From Nanobdellota archaeon (GTDB taxonomy: Archaea > Nanobdellota > Nanobdellia > SCGC-AAA011-G17 > GW2011-AR17): a stretch of 12,871 nucleotides of DNA. Positions within the stretch are counted from its first letter, which is position 1; every line of letters begins with the position of its first letter. Below are positions 1 to 5,318 of this stretch, one piece after another. The translations under genes were made by a program, and so were the position numbers. Below the pieces are notes generated by a model, which was not told the origin of the DNA, made no database searches, and was given only the letters and a program-made list of their open reading frames with translations. Location of the stretch: assembly GCA_030018575.1 (NCBI GenBank), contig JASEIA010000040.1:1-12871 (forward strand), read 5' to 3'.

Positions 1-432
1 CTTAAGGTTGCAAATGAAAAGAATGTTACTTTTGACATGGATACTGCGCTTAACTTTGAGGGAGAGACAGGGCCTTATATCCAGTACACCTATGCAAGGG
101 CAAGGTCTATCCTGAGAAAGGCAAAGAAAGCGCCATCGAGGGCTGATTACCGCCTCCTGAGCGCTGAATCAGAGAAGAAGCTGCTTGTGGCTCTTGCTGC
201 ATTTCCAGGCGCTGTAAAAGCTGCTGAAGCGCATTACAGGCCCACAGACATTGCCAAGCATATTCTTGTCATTGCCCAGGCGTTTAATGAATTTTACCAT
301 TCATGCCAGTGCCTGTCAGATTGCATTGAGCCAAAGCTTAGGGACGCAAGGCTTTTGCTTGTTTCTTCTTCTGCAAGTGTCATCAAGACAGGGCTTTCAC
401 TTCTTGGGATAGAAGCTCCTGAAAAGATGTGA
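1..432 (+). CDS. argS: arginyl-tRNA synthetase, C-terminal fragment (5' end outside window)
   Basis: Charges tRNA-Arg with arginine in the cytoplasm (class I synthetase). The frame is open from base 1, so only the last 143 residues are seen. The fragment opens with the conserved end of the catalytic core (LNFEGETGPYIQYTYAR, about residues 15-31). It continues into the all-helical anticodon-binding DALR domain, with AFNEFYHSC at about residues 95-103, and ends on the family-typical R-x-L-L-L stretch and LLGIEAPEKM tail. The Met at base 37 is internal, not a start. The C-terminus is complete. A TATA-like promoter follows in the intergenic gap, so the next gene is probably transcribed separately. 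Identification rests on characteristic ArgRS motifs and is secure. Confidence 0.96.
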   Translation, partial: LKVANEKNVTFDMDTALNFEGETGPYIQYTYARARSILRKAKKAPSRADYRLLSAESEKKLLVALAAFPGAVKAAEAHYRPTDIAKHILVIAQAFNEFYHSCQCLSDCIEPKLRDARLLLVSSSASVIKTGLSLLGIEAPEKM

Positions 433-452
433 GTATAATTTCAGCCCATAGA

Positions 453-466
453 AAGGTTTATATAAG
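453..466 (+). promoter_or_regulatory. TATA/BRE promoter for the 139-aa gene
   Basis: The purine-rich GAAAGG is followed by TTTATATA (457-464), a typical archaeal BRE/TATA arrangement. It lies about 36 nt before the ATG at 497. With initiation about 26 nt downstream of the box, the leader would be about 10 nt and would contain GGTGAG (489-494), a plausible ribosome-binding site. Confidence 0.65.
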
Positions 467-496
467 CCCTAAAGCTTTCTTATTTTCGGTGAGCAC

Positions 497-916
497 ATGG
501 CAATAGCAGGAATTAACTTTGACAAGATTCTCGTTGAGAAATTAAAGAAGATAGAAGCGCCTTTGAAGATAAATTCAAACCTGTCTTTGAAGGATTTAAG
601 CAAGGAAAAGGATTCTGAGAAGGGCATGGCTCTTCTTCGCTTTGATTTTATTTTTGGCCTTGACTATGCGCCAAAGCAGGCTGTTCTTGAGATAAAAGGG
701 CATGTTCTCGTAAAGGACAAGGAAAAAGAAGTTGATGATGTCTTGTCAGTCTGGAAAAAGACAAAGAAAGTAAGCCCTGCCTTGGCTGAGCAGGTTCTTA
801 ATGTAATACTTATGAAATGCAACATAAAGGCTTTGCTCCTGTCGCAGGAGTTTAGTTTGCCTTCACATATTAAGTTGCCGACAATAGCAAGCAGGCCGGC
901 AAATTATCACGGTTAA
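497..916 (+). CDS. conserved-looking hypothetical protein, 139 aa
   Basis: I do not recognise this protein. It is soluble and mixed alpha/beta, without a signal peptide, membrane segment or cysteine cluster. The N-terminal half alternates lysine-rich helix with a strand-like stretch (RFDFIFGLDYAPKQAVLEIKG, about residues 48-68). The C-terminal half has a tryptophan helix (VWKKTKK) and ends on SLPSHIKLPTI. This alternation of FDF, YxPxxAxLxIxG and a final LPxHxxLP is loosely like the compact beta-rich SecB-like fold, but that is only an impression. A clear promoter and a GGTGAG site 3 nt before the ATG support it as a real gene. It sits between argS and a coiled-coil winged-helix gene on the same strand. 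Any function would be a guess. Confidence 0.7.
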   Translation: MAIAGINFDKILVEKLKKIEAPLKINSNLSLKDLSKEKDSEKGMALLRFDFIFGLDYAPKQAVLEIKGHVLVKDKEKEVDDVLSVWKKTKKVSPALAEQVLNVILMKCNIKALLLSQEFSLPSHIKLPTIASRPANYHG

Positions 917-922
917 GCATAC

Positions 923-973
923 GTTATGCACATCTTATGCAGTTATGCACATGCTGGGGGGGAATGATTATGC
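923..973 (+). repeat. direct repeats GTTATGCACAT upstream of the coiled-coil regulator
   Basis: GTTATGCACAT occurs exactly at 923-933 and 942-952. A partial copy, CTTATGC, lies between them, and TTATGC recurs at 968-973 over the start codon. Spaced direct copies immediately before a gene for a winged-helix protein suggest an operator, perhaps autoregulatory. This is inference; no binding protein can be named. Confidence 0.55.
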
Positions 974-1872
974 AAATCAATGCAAAAAAAATACTGGGCA
1001 TTGGCGAGAGCAAGGATGATTTCAAGGAGGCTGTAAAGGCTTCTTTCTCGAAGGTAAAAGAGCATATAAGCTCTGTAGAGGGCGGGATAAAACTAAACAA
1101 GGAACAGATTCTTGCCCAAAAAGCCGCCCTTGAGTCATTGAAATCTGAGGTATTGAAGGCAAAAGAAGGGCTTAATTCTCAAAAAGAGCCTATTTTAAGG
1201 CTTGAAAGCACTATTAACTCACAAAAAGAACTCATTTCCTCGCAAAAAAGCAAGTTCGAGTCTGATTTGGAAGGCATAAAATCGTCCTTTTTAAGCCAAA
1301 ATGAGAAAATTTCCACGTTTTCTGATAAAATTGATATTATTTTAAAGAGATTAGGCGAAATAGAGGCAAAAATGAGCGTTTCTACCAGTTCCACAGGAAA
1401 TGAAGGGGTTTATTCAGATATTCATTCATTCAATATTCATTCATTCACAAGGCAGGAAAAGCCTGCTTCTGGCGATATCTCCTCGGAGCTTTCCCTTGAG
1501 CCAAAGCAGAGGGTTGAAAAGCCGGACCTGGCAATACTTTCCTCTTCAAGGCAGGATATCCTGGGAAGGTTTTCAGGCCTTTCAAAGCAGGAGCTCAGGA
1601 CATTCCTGACTGTATATGGCCTCGAGGAGGAGAAGGGAAATGTTTCTTATCTTGACGTCGCGAAAAAGCTTAATCTCACAGAGGGATGCATAAGGACATA
1701 TGTCAGCAGCCTCATGAAAAGCGGGATTCCCGTCGAGAAAGTGAAGCTTAACAATAAGATGGTCGTGCTGCATATACCAAAGGAATTCAAGGAATTGAGC
1801 ATGAAAGCAGAGCTTGTTTCCATTTATTACGACACTGCGCAGCCAACCCAGAGAAAGCTGGGGCATTTCTAG
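970..1872 (+). CDS. coiled-coil protein with C-terminal winged-helix domain, 300 aa
   Basis: The start is placed at the ATG at 970 because a G-rich run (956-962) sits at ribosome-binding distance. Upstream in-frame ATGs at 937 and 964 precede or crowd that run. Residues about 18-135 form a long charged coiled coil with repeated SQK(E/S) segments and few prolines. Residues about 136-190 are a Ser/Pro-rich linker containing a five-residue tandem duplication (IHSF-NIHSF). Residues about 195-272 look like a winged helix: LSKQELRTFLTVYG, then a helix-turn-helix around YLDVAKKLNLTEGCIRTYVS, then a wing ending VVLHIP. There is no enzymatic motif. The layout resembles the protein at 2773-3405, including a shared SFxx(V/L)(K/R) segment near the N-terminus. 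A DNA-binding oligomer, such as a regulator or segregation-type protein, is the likely class; the exact role is unknown. Confidence 0.78.
   Translation: MQINAKKILGIGESKDDFKEAVKASFSKVKEHISSVEGGIKLNKEQILAQKAALESLKSEVLKAKEGLNSQKEPILRLESTINSQKELISSQKSKFESDLEGIKSSFLSQNEKISTFSDKIDIILKRLGEIEAKMSVSTSSTGNEGVYSDIHSFNIHSFTRQEKPASGDISSELSLEPKQRVEKPDLAILSSSRQDILGRFSGLSKQELRTFLTVYGLEEEKGNVSYLDVAKKLNLTEGCIRTYVSSLMKSGIPVEKVKLNNKMVVLHIPKEFKELSMKAELVSIYYDTAQPTQRKLGHF
1418..1447 (+). repeat. 15-bp perfect tandem duplication inside the coding region
   Basis: ATATTCATTCATTCA occurs twice head to tail (1418-1432, 1433-1447). It is itself built on ATTC repeats. Because 15 is divisible by three, the duplication adds five residues (IHSFN unit) to the linker and keeps the frame. 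Replication slippage is the simple explanation. Confidence 0.9.
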
Positions 1873-1903
1873 CAAAAGGCAAATTTCCCGTCGTCAAAAT
1901 GCC

Positions 1904-2215
1904 TTAAATAAGCTTAATCGCCTTCTTAAAAAACTCTTTTGAGTCATTAAATGTAAGCAGAATGAGAACTTCTTTCTTCGTATGCCAGCCGTGGAATTTT
2001 GCGTCTTTGTCGAGGGGAATTAATTCCTTCTTTTCTGTTTCCACAAGGTAAATATGCTGCAATGCTTTTGTTCCTTTTCTCTCTTTTTTCCTAGGGCAGT
2101 ACGTAAATTTATGAATAATGGGCAGTTTTCTTGCCTTGTAATCGTTTTCCCTTAATCCAGTCTCTTCCAGGAGATCCCTGGCAAGTGTTTTTTTGCTTGA
2201 AAGCTCATTTTCCTC
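1904..2215 (-). pseudogene. NUDIX hydrolase remnant (C-terminal part)
   Basis: The minus strand has an open frame of 103 codons plus stop, bounded upstream by an in-frame TGA (2216-2218) and containing no Met codon. Its first third reads ELSSKKTLARDLLEETGL, matching the second half of the NUDIX box (RExxEExG, with D for the first E). The following sequence has the normal downstream layout: HKFTY strand, ALQHIYLVE strand, HGWHTKKEV segment, and a final helix FFKKAIKL. The GG-x5-E half of the box and the N-terminal strands are not in this frame. GGAGGCTTT occurs just upstream in another frame, which suggests frameshift and stop-codon decay. Intact relatives cleave nucleoside diphosphate-linked compounds. 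Here the pyrophosphatase would be inactive unless a non-standard start and recoding are used. Confidence 0.72.
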
Positions 2216-2330
2216 TCAGAAAGCCTCCTGTTTCTCTTTTCTTTTGTTCTTTTCCTCTTTCTTGCCTCTGCCCTCATTTTTCCCAAAATCTTGATTCATC
2301 TGTTGCTTTTCCTCACGGCTGCGCCCCATT

Positions 2331-2444
2331 TGAACTCTCATTTTTCCCTTAAAACTGCGTATAATGTCTCTAATTTCCAGCCAATATGCCAATTTCCAGC
2401 TCCATGAACCCTCATTTTTCCCTTTAAATTGCGTATAATCACTC
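2331..2444 (-). repeat. pair of diverged 40-bp direct repeats carrying start-codon-like motifs
   Basis: 2331-2370 and 2405-2444 agree at 35 of 40 positions by eye and start 74 bp apart. Read on the minus strand, each gives ATTATACGCA, then an A/T-rich block, then GGGAAAAATGAG. A third, shorter copy of the last part (CCCTCATTTTTCCC on the plus strand) is at 2271-2284. Between the two 40-bp copies, AATTTCCAGC is repeated at 2372-2381 and 2391-2400. The minus-strand ATGs open tiny frames (2338-2415, 25 codons; 2216-2341, 41 codons) that overlap by ATGA. I do not claim these frames are genes. The second is highly charged and runs into the NUDIX remnant at its stop. Confidence 0.7.
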
Positions 2445-2640
2445 TATTTTTGTCTCCTCTAAAGCCCTTTTTCCAAGGCTATTTTATCTTTTTTTCAGGC
2501 ATGTTTTTTTCTTATTTTTTGCCACTTTTTTTTGCATTTTTTCTTGTTTATTATTTTTACATATGTCCTGTTCGGAAACTTTTCCATATTTTGGTTGTTT
2601 TTTCCGGAAATTAAGCCTTTTTTCCATTCCCCCTCGTCAA
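2445..2640 (+). other. gene-free, strongly T-rich (pyrimidine-skewed) tract
   Basis: Nearly 200 bases of the plus strand are dominated by runs of 4-8 T (for example around 2488-2560) with few purines, so the two strands are highly asymmetric. No credible gene is seen on either strand; the small frames here consist of low-complexity Phe- or Lys-rich translations. The tract lies between the 40-bp repeats and the 11-bp iterations. It could be an easily melted segment, decayed coding sequence, or the poly-purine remains of a lysine-rich gene. Confidence 0.6.
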
Positions 2641-2654
2641 AATCACTTAAATGA

Positions 2655-2731
2655 TGCGTTAGTAATGCGTCGGCGACGTGTCGGTAACGTGTCGGTAACA
2701 CGTTAGCAGACGTCTGTAAACTGTCGGTAAA
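2655..2731 (+). repeat. iteron-like array: seven copies of GT(C/T)(G/A)G(T/C)AA-type 8-mer at helical spacing
   Basis: The core occurs at 2658, 2669, 2680, 2691, 2702, 2712 and 2723, with spacings of 11, 11, 11, 11, 10 and 11. Three copies are GTCGGTAA exactly; the others are GTTAGTAA, GTCGGCGA, GTTAGCAG and GTCTGTAA. The two central units (2677-2687, 2688-2698) are identical over 11 bp. A perfect dyad with 7-bp arms (AACGTGT/ACACGTT, 2686-2704) overlaps the array. Spacing of about one helical turn means a protein could bind every copy on one face of the DNA. The array ends 11 bp before the TATA box of the downstream winged-helix gene, so an operator or replication-iteron role fits. Confidence 0.8.
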
Positions 2732-2737
2732 CAATGG

Positions 2738-2749
2738 AAAGCTTTAATA
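2738..2749 (+). promoter_or_regulatory. TATA promoter that decides the start of the second coiled-coil gene
   Basis: AAAGCTTTAATA closely resembles the promoter at 453-466. Its centre is about 27 nt before the ATG at 2773, so the transcript would be leaderless from that ATG. The in-frame ATG at 2734 lies upstream of the box and is unlikely to be used. Confidence 0.65.
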
Positions 2750-2772
2750 ACAAGCTATGCTTTACTATTTGT

Positions 2773-3405
2773 ATGCCTGGCTTTTTAGAAATAATAAAAC
2801 AAAAATTCTTCAGCAATTCTTCAGCCGCAAATCCATGGCAGGACAAGGCTGACGCGCTTGAAAAATCAGTGCAGCAGTCTTTCGGAAACCTGAGAAAGGA
2901 TATGGAGCACATTTCAAAGCTTCTTCATTACTTCAATTCAGCAAACCAGAAACAATCAAAGCAGATATCAATGTTCGAAAGAAGGCTTCGGGCTGTGGAG
3001 CTTTCCATCGATAAGGCATCAGGGGAAGAGCTGGAGGAAATTGAGGAAAAGGAAGAGGCAGCAGAGCGCGCTTCCGGCAATATGGATGATGAGACAATGT
3101 GGGAAACACTTACAGAGTCCCAGCAGAAACTTTGCTGGAAGCTTGCCGCACTGCAAAAGGAAATGCCGGACCAGTGGATCAGCCTGAAATACCTCGCCCA
3201 GGAGCTCTATCCTGACAAGGAATACGGCGCAATAAGATCCACTCTCTCGCAATTCGTTACGGCCCTTGAAGAGATGGGATTTGTCAAGAGAAAAAGAAAA
3301 GGAAAGCAGGCATACATAATATCCACAAACAATAATCCATGCATGCACAGGAAAATGCCCGTCGTCGAAACTGAAAAATCAAGAGTAAAATCTAAAAAAC
3401 TTTAA
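2773..3405 (+). CDS. coiled-coil protein with C-terminal winged-helix domain, 210 aa
   Basis: Residues about 24-100 are a charged coiled coil: ALEKSVQQSFGNLRKDM, then FERRLRAVELSIDKA, then a Glu-rich stretch at 85-99. Residues about 112-184 form a winged helix: LTESQQKLCWKLAALQKE, then the helix-turn-helix SLKYLAQELYPDKEYGAIRSTLSQFVTALEEMG, then a basic wing (KRKRKGKQAYII). The tail is basic (KSRVKSKKL). No catalytic motif is seen. The N-terminal SFxxLRKDM segment parallels SFSKVKEHI in the 970-1872 protein, suggesting common ancestry or convergent design. It is preceded by the seven-copy array, which makes it the best candidate to bind those repeats, either as autoregulator or as a replication or partition factor. 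Both roles are inferred. The C-terminus converges on the xerA operon. Confidence 0.82.
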   Translation: MPGFLEIIKQKFFSNSSAANPWQDKADALEKSVQQSFGNLRKDMEHISKLLHYFNSANQKQSKQISMFERRLRAVELSIDKASGEELEEIEEKEEAAERASGNMDDETMWETLTESQQKLCWKLAALQKEMPDQWISLKYLAQELYPDKEYGAIRSTLSQFVTALEEMGFVKRKRKGKQAYIISTNNNPCMHRKMPVVETEKSRVKSKKL

Positions 3406-3422
3406 GAATTTCTAAGAAGTTT
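3397..3422. terminator. possible shared terminator between convergent genes
   Basis: AAACTT (3397-3402) and AAGTTT (3417-3422) form an inverted pair around AAGAATTTCT. They cover the last bases of the plus-strand gene and the end of the minus-strand gene, which stop only 15 bp apart. The stem is weak, so confidence is low. Confidence 0.35.
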
Positions 3423-3873
3423 ATTCCAGTATTGCCGCCTTTGGCGCCGCCATTAAAATGCGCCGCCTTAGCGCCTCGGGAATCATAATGCATTTGCCTT
3501 TTGCATCAAAAAGCAGAGGCAGTATTTCATTCTCAATCTTCTTTATGTCATACATCCTCTGCATAAAATTGCCTTTTTTCATCATTTCAGTCTTAATGGA
3601 CTCTATCTCGGAAACCATATGCTCAATTTTCAGCAAAAGCTCCCTTTCCTCCTTTTTTGCCAAATCCTCTTCTTTTGCAGAATTATCATCCTCAACTTCC
3701 CTTACCTCTATATCCACTTTAGGCGCCATTGAAACAGGCTTTATCATATCGCTTTGTTTTAATTCCTCTATCTCCTGCTCAACAGTCTTTTCAAAAGGCT
3801 TTTCAGGCAGGAGTTTGTAATTATCTTTTTGCATTCTTTCAAGTCTGTCCCTCACAGGTATTAAATCTGCCAT
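3421..3873 (-). CDS. hypothetical coiled-coil protein co-transcribed with xerA, 150 aa
   Basis: Not recognised as a named family. It is acidic at the N-terminus and middle (EQEIEELKQ, EVREVEDDNSAKEEDLAKKEE). A helical coiled coil spans about residues 64-118 (LLLKIEHMVSEIESIKTEM, then YDIKKIENEILPLLF). A short basic C-terminal patch follows (EALRRRILMAAPK). No membrane segment or enzyme motif is visible. Its ATG abuts the xerA stop with no spacing (TAA then ATG), and a strong purine-rich site (AGGAGGGGG) lies inside the end of xerA, so the two are translated from one message. This coupling suggests it works with, or regulates, the recombinase; that is inference from position alone. Confidence 0.75.
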   Translation of the reverse strand: MADLIPVRDRLERMQKDNYKLLPEKPFEKTVEQEIEELKQSDMIKPVSMAPKVDIEVREVEDDNSAKEEDLAKKEERELLLKIEHMVSEIESIKTEMMKKGNFMQRMYDIKKIENEILPLLFDAKGKCIMIPEALRRRILMAAPKAAILE

Positions 3874-4716
3874 TTAAGCCCCCTCCTTTGATATGGAATC
3901 CATAGGACTTTTTACCTTCAAGAGCTGCTGCTTGCTTATCTGAGTATAAAACTGCGTTGTCTGCAGGTTTGAGTGCGCCAAAAGCTCCTGTATGAGCCTT
4001 ATGTCAGTGCCGTTTTCCAGCAAATGCGTTGCAAAAGCGTGCCTTAACCCGTGGCAGTAAATGTGCTTTTTTATGCCTGACCGTTTTGCAGCTCTTTTGA
4101 CAATATCTTGTATGGCTCTTGAAGTTATTTCCTTTGAATTACCGGGGAATAGGAATTCTTGTTCCTCTTTCATTTCAAGAAAATACTCTTTCAAATCGTT
4201 TATCAGTTCTTCTGAAAGTATAAAAAACCGATCTTTACCCCCCTTTCCATGCTTTAAGAGTCCGCTTTTTTCTGCCATATTTATATCATTTACCTTTAAG
4301 GAGGCACATTCTGAAACCCTTAAACCAGAGGCATACATGAATTCAAGCAAAAGCTTGTTTCTCAGGCTGCCGGCATTGTCTATGAGAACCCTAACCTCTT
4401 CCTTTGTTAGTACTTCGGGTATTTTTCTTCTATGTTTTGGGGTTTTTATTTTAAGCATAATCCCTCTTTCCAGCAAGCTTTCATAGAAAAAGGCTAAAGC
4501 TGATTTTGCCAGGCTTACTGTTGAAGGTTCATTGCCTTTTGATAAAAGCTCTGCCAGGAATGCCTTGACATCTTCTGTTGTTATATTTTCTATATCTTTT
4601 TTTATAAACTCCAAGAATTTTTCATTAAAGTAAGTATACATCCGGACTGTCCTTTGACTTTTGCCCTGAATCTTAAGTTCTGTTTCAATCCTCTTTTTTG
4701 CCTCTAAAATGTTCAA
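3874..4716 (-). CDS. xerA: tyrosine recombinase, XerA type, 280 aa
   Basis: Site-specific recombinase that in archaea resolves chromosome dimers at a dif site through a covalent 3'-phosphotyrosine. The N-terminal SAM-like core-binding domain spans residues about 1-85 (TVRMYTYFNEKFLEFI, STVSLAKSALAFFYE). The catalytic domain has the full set: R133 (SGLRVSE), K158 (HGKGGKDRF), H222 and R225 (HGLRHAFATHLL), H248 (LAHSNLQTT) and nucleophile Y257 (FYTQIS). Its length fits archaeal XerA (about 280-290 aa), and there is no extra domain of the kind found in many phage integrases. The start is TTG at 4714-4716, supported by GAGGTAAGG just upstream. A TATA box on the minus strand lies at 4752-4759. A plasmid-borne integrase is the main alternative, given the neighbouring repeats and HNH gene. 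Confidence 0.9.
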   Translation of the reverse strand: MNILEAKKRIETELKIQGKSQRTVRMYTYFNEKFLEFIKKDIENITTEDVKAFLAELLSKGNEPSTVSLAKSALAFFYESLLERGIMLKIKTPKHRRKIPEVLTKEEVRVLIDNAGSLRNKLLLEFMYASGLRVSECASLKVNDINMAEKSGLLKHGKGGKDRFFILSEELINDLKEYFLEMKEEQEFLFPGNSKEITSRAIQDIVKRAAKRSGIKKHIYCHGLRHAFATHLLENGTDIRLIQELLAHSNLQTTQFYTQISKQQLLKVKSPMDSISKEGA

Positions 4717-4751
4717 AAACCTTACCTCTTACACTAAAATAAGGGATTCTA

Positions 4752-4759
4752 TTATATAA
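4752..4759 (-). promoter_or_regulatory. TATA box for the xerA operon
   Basis: On the minus strand, TTTATATA lies about 40 nt before the TTG start. This leaves a leader of about 13 nt that contains the GAGGTAAGG ribosome site. Confidence 0.55.
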
Positions 4760-4762
4760 AAC

Positions 4763-4821
4763 TTCGTATAATCATAAGTTTTTACTCTCTATAATTTATA
4801 TACGTAAAATATTTATATACG
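4763..4821. repeat. CGTATA-type motif cluster in the divergent xerA/HNH promoter region
   Basis: TTCGTATAAT (4763-4772) and two exact copies of ATTTATATACG (4794-4804, 4811-4821, 17 bp apart) share a CGTATA/TATACG core in opposite orientations. The second ATTTATATACG is also the TATA box of the HNH gene. The base run 4758-4770 (AAAACTTCGTATA) matches 12 of 13 bases of a loxP arm, but no matching opposite arm is present at the loxP distance. Confidence 0.55.
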
Positions 4822-4839
4822 AATATCTGAGCTATTAGT

Positions 4840-5289
4840 ATGAAATTGATTAAATGTAAATCTTGCGGATTAGAAGCTGAACATGCCGGTAAGGGCTTTT
4901 GTAAAAGATGTTACAGAAAGCAATACAAATCCCCTATGATTATATGCAAAAATTGTGGTAAAGAAAGGAGGCATAAGGCTTTTGGTCTTTGTGGAACGTG
5001 CCATATAAAGATAAACCATTACGATACAAATAAGGCATATAATTACATGAAATGGCATAATATACCTTTGGAGCTATATAGGAAAAAAACTAAATCCTGT
5101 GAAATTTGTGGATTTGATAAAGTAGTTGATCTGCATCATCTGGATATGAACAAGAAAAACAATTCAAAAGAAAATCTAGTTGGGCTTTGCCCCAATCACC
5201 ATAAAATGCTTCATAACTATAGATTTTCTAAGGAAATTGTAATCTTACTCGCTAAAAACGGCTTTAAAGCCAAGATTAGCGTTCTTTGA
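4840..5289 (+). CDS. HNH endonuclease with two N-terminal zinc knuckles, 149 aa
   Basis: A probable DNA-cleaving protein of the HNH/McrA class. Residues 6-24 (CxxC...CxxC) and 36-54 (CxxC...CxxC) are two similar zinc-binding units that look like an internal duplication. The HNH domain spans about 87-125: C87-x2-C90, DLHHLD (H99, H100), N112 in ENLVGLC, C117 and the final HHKMLH, so the metal and catalytic positions are all present. The start at 4840 is about 25 nt after a TATA box, giving a leaderless message. The gene is noticeably richer in A/T than its neighbours, and CGTATA-type motifs lie on both sides. This fits a freestanding homing-type endonuclease or a recent arrival. A restriction endonuclease without a methylase partner is less likely. 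Confidence 0.85.
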   Translation: MKLIKCKSCGLEAEHAGKGFCKRCYRKQYKSPMIICKNCGKERRHKAFGLCGTCHIKINHYDTNKAYNYMKWHNIPLELYRKKTKSCEICGFDKVVDLHHLDMNKKNNSKENLVGLCPNHHKMLHNYRFSKEIVILLAKNGFKAKISVL

Positions 5290-5292
5290 CCA

Positions 5293-5312
5293 CGTATATT
5301 GTATATTATACG
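5293..5312. terminator. palindrome between convergent HNH and membrane-protein genes
   Basis: CGTATATTGTATATTATACG has 8-bp arms matching at 7 positions. It lies in the 29-bp gap between the two stops, so it could end both transcripts. It shares the CGTATA core with the motifs upstream of the HNH gene, and ATTATACGAA (5305-5314) is the inverse of TTCGTATAAT at 4763-4772. Confidence 0.5.
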
Positions 5313-5318
5313 AAAACT

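Noticed and set aside
937..969. Upstream ATG starts for the coiled-coil protein
   Set aside because: The 937 start would add CTCW-rich residues that fall in the repeat region, and 964 is too close to the G-run; 970 has the best ribosome-site spacing.
2131..2352. Plus-strand open frame of 73 codons in the gap
   Set aside because: It runs antisense to the NUDIX remnant and gives a Phe/Pro/Ser-rich translation typical of the reverse of a Lys/Glu-rich gene.
2495..2734. Minus-strand open frame of 79 codons across the T-rich tract and iteron array
   Set aside because: The translation is low-complexity Lys/Asn-rich over the T-rich part. It covers the repeat array, whose 11-bp period is out of phase with codons, and no promoter or ribosome site was seen.
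4758..4790. True loxP-type site
   Set aside because: One arm matches loxP closely, but the required inverted second arm is missing after the 8-bp spacer; chance in AT-rich DNA is likely.
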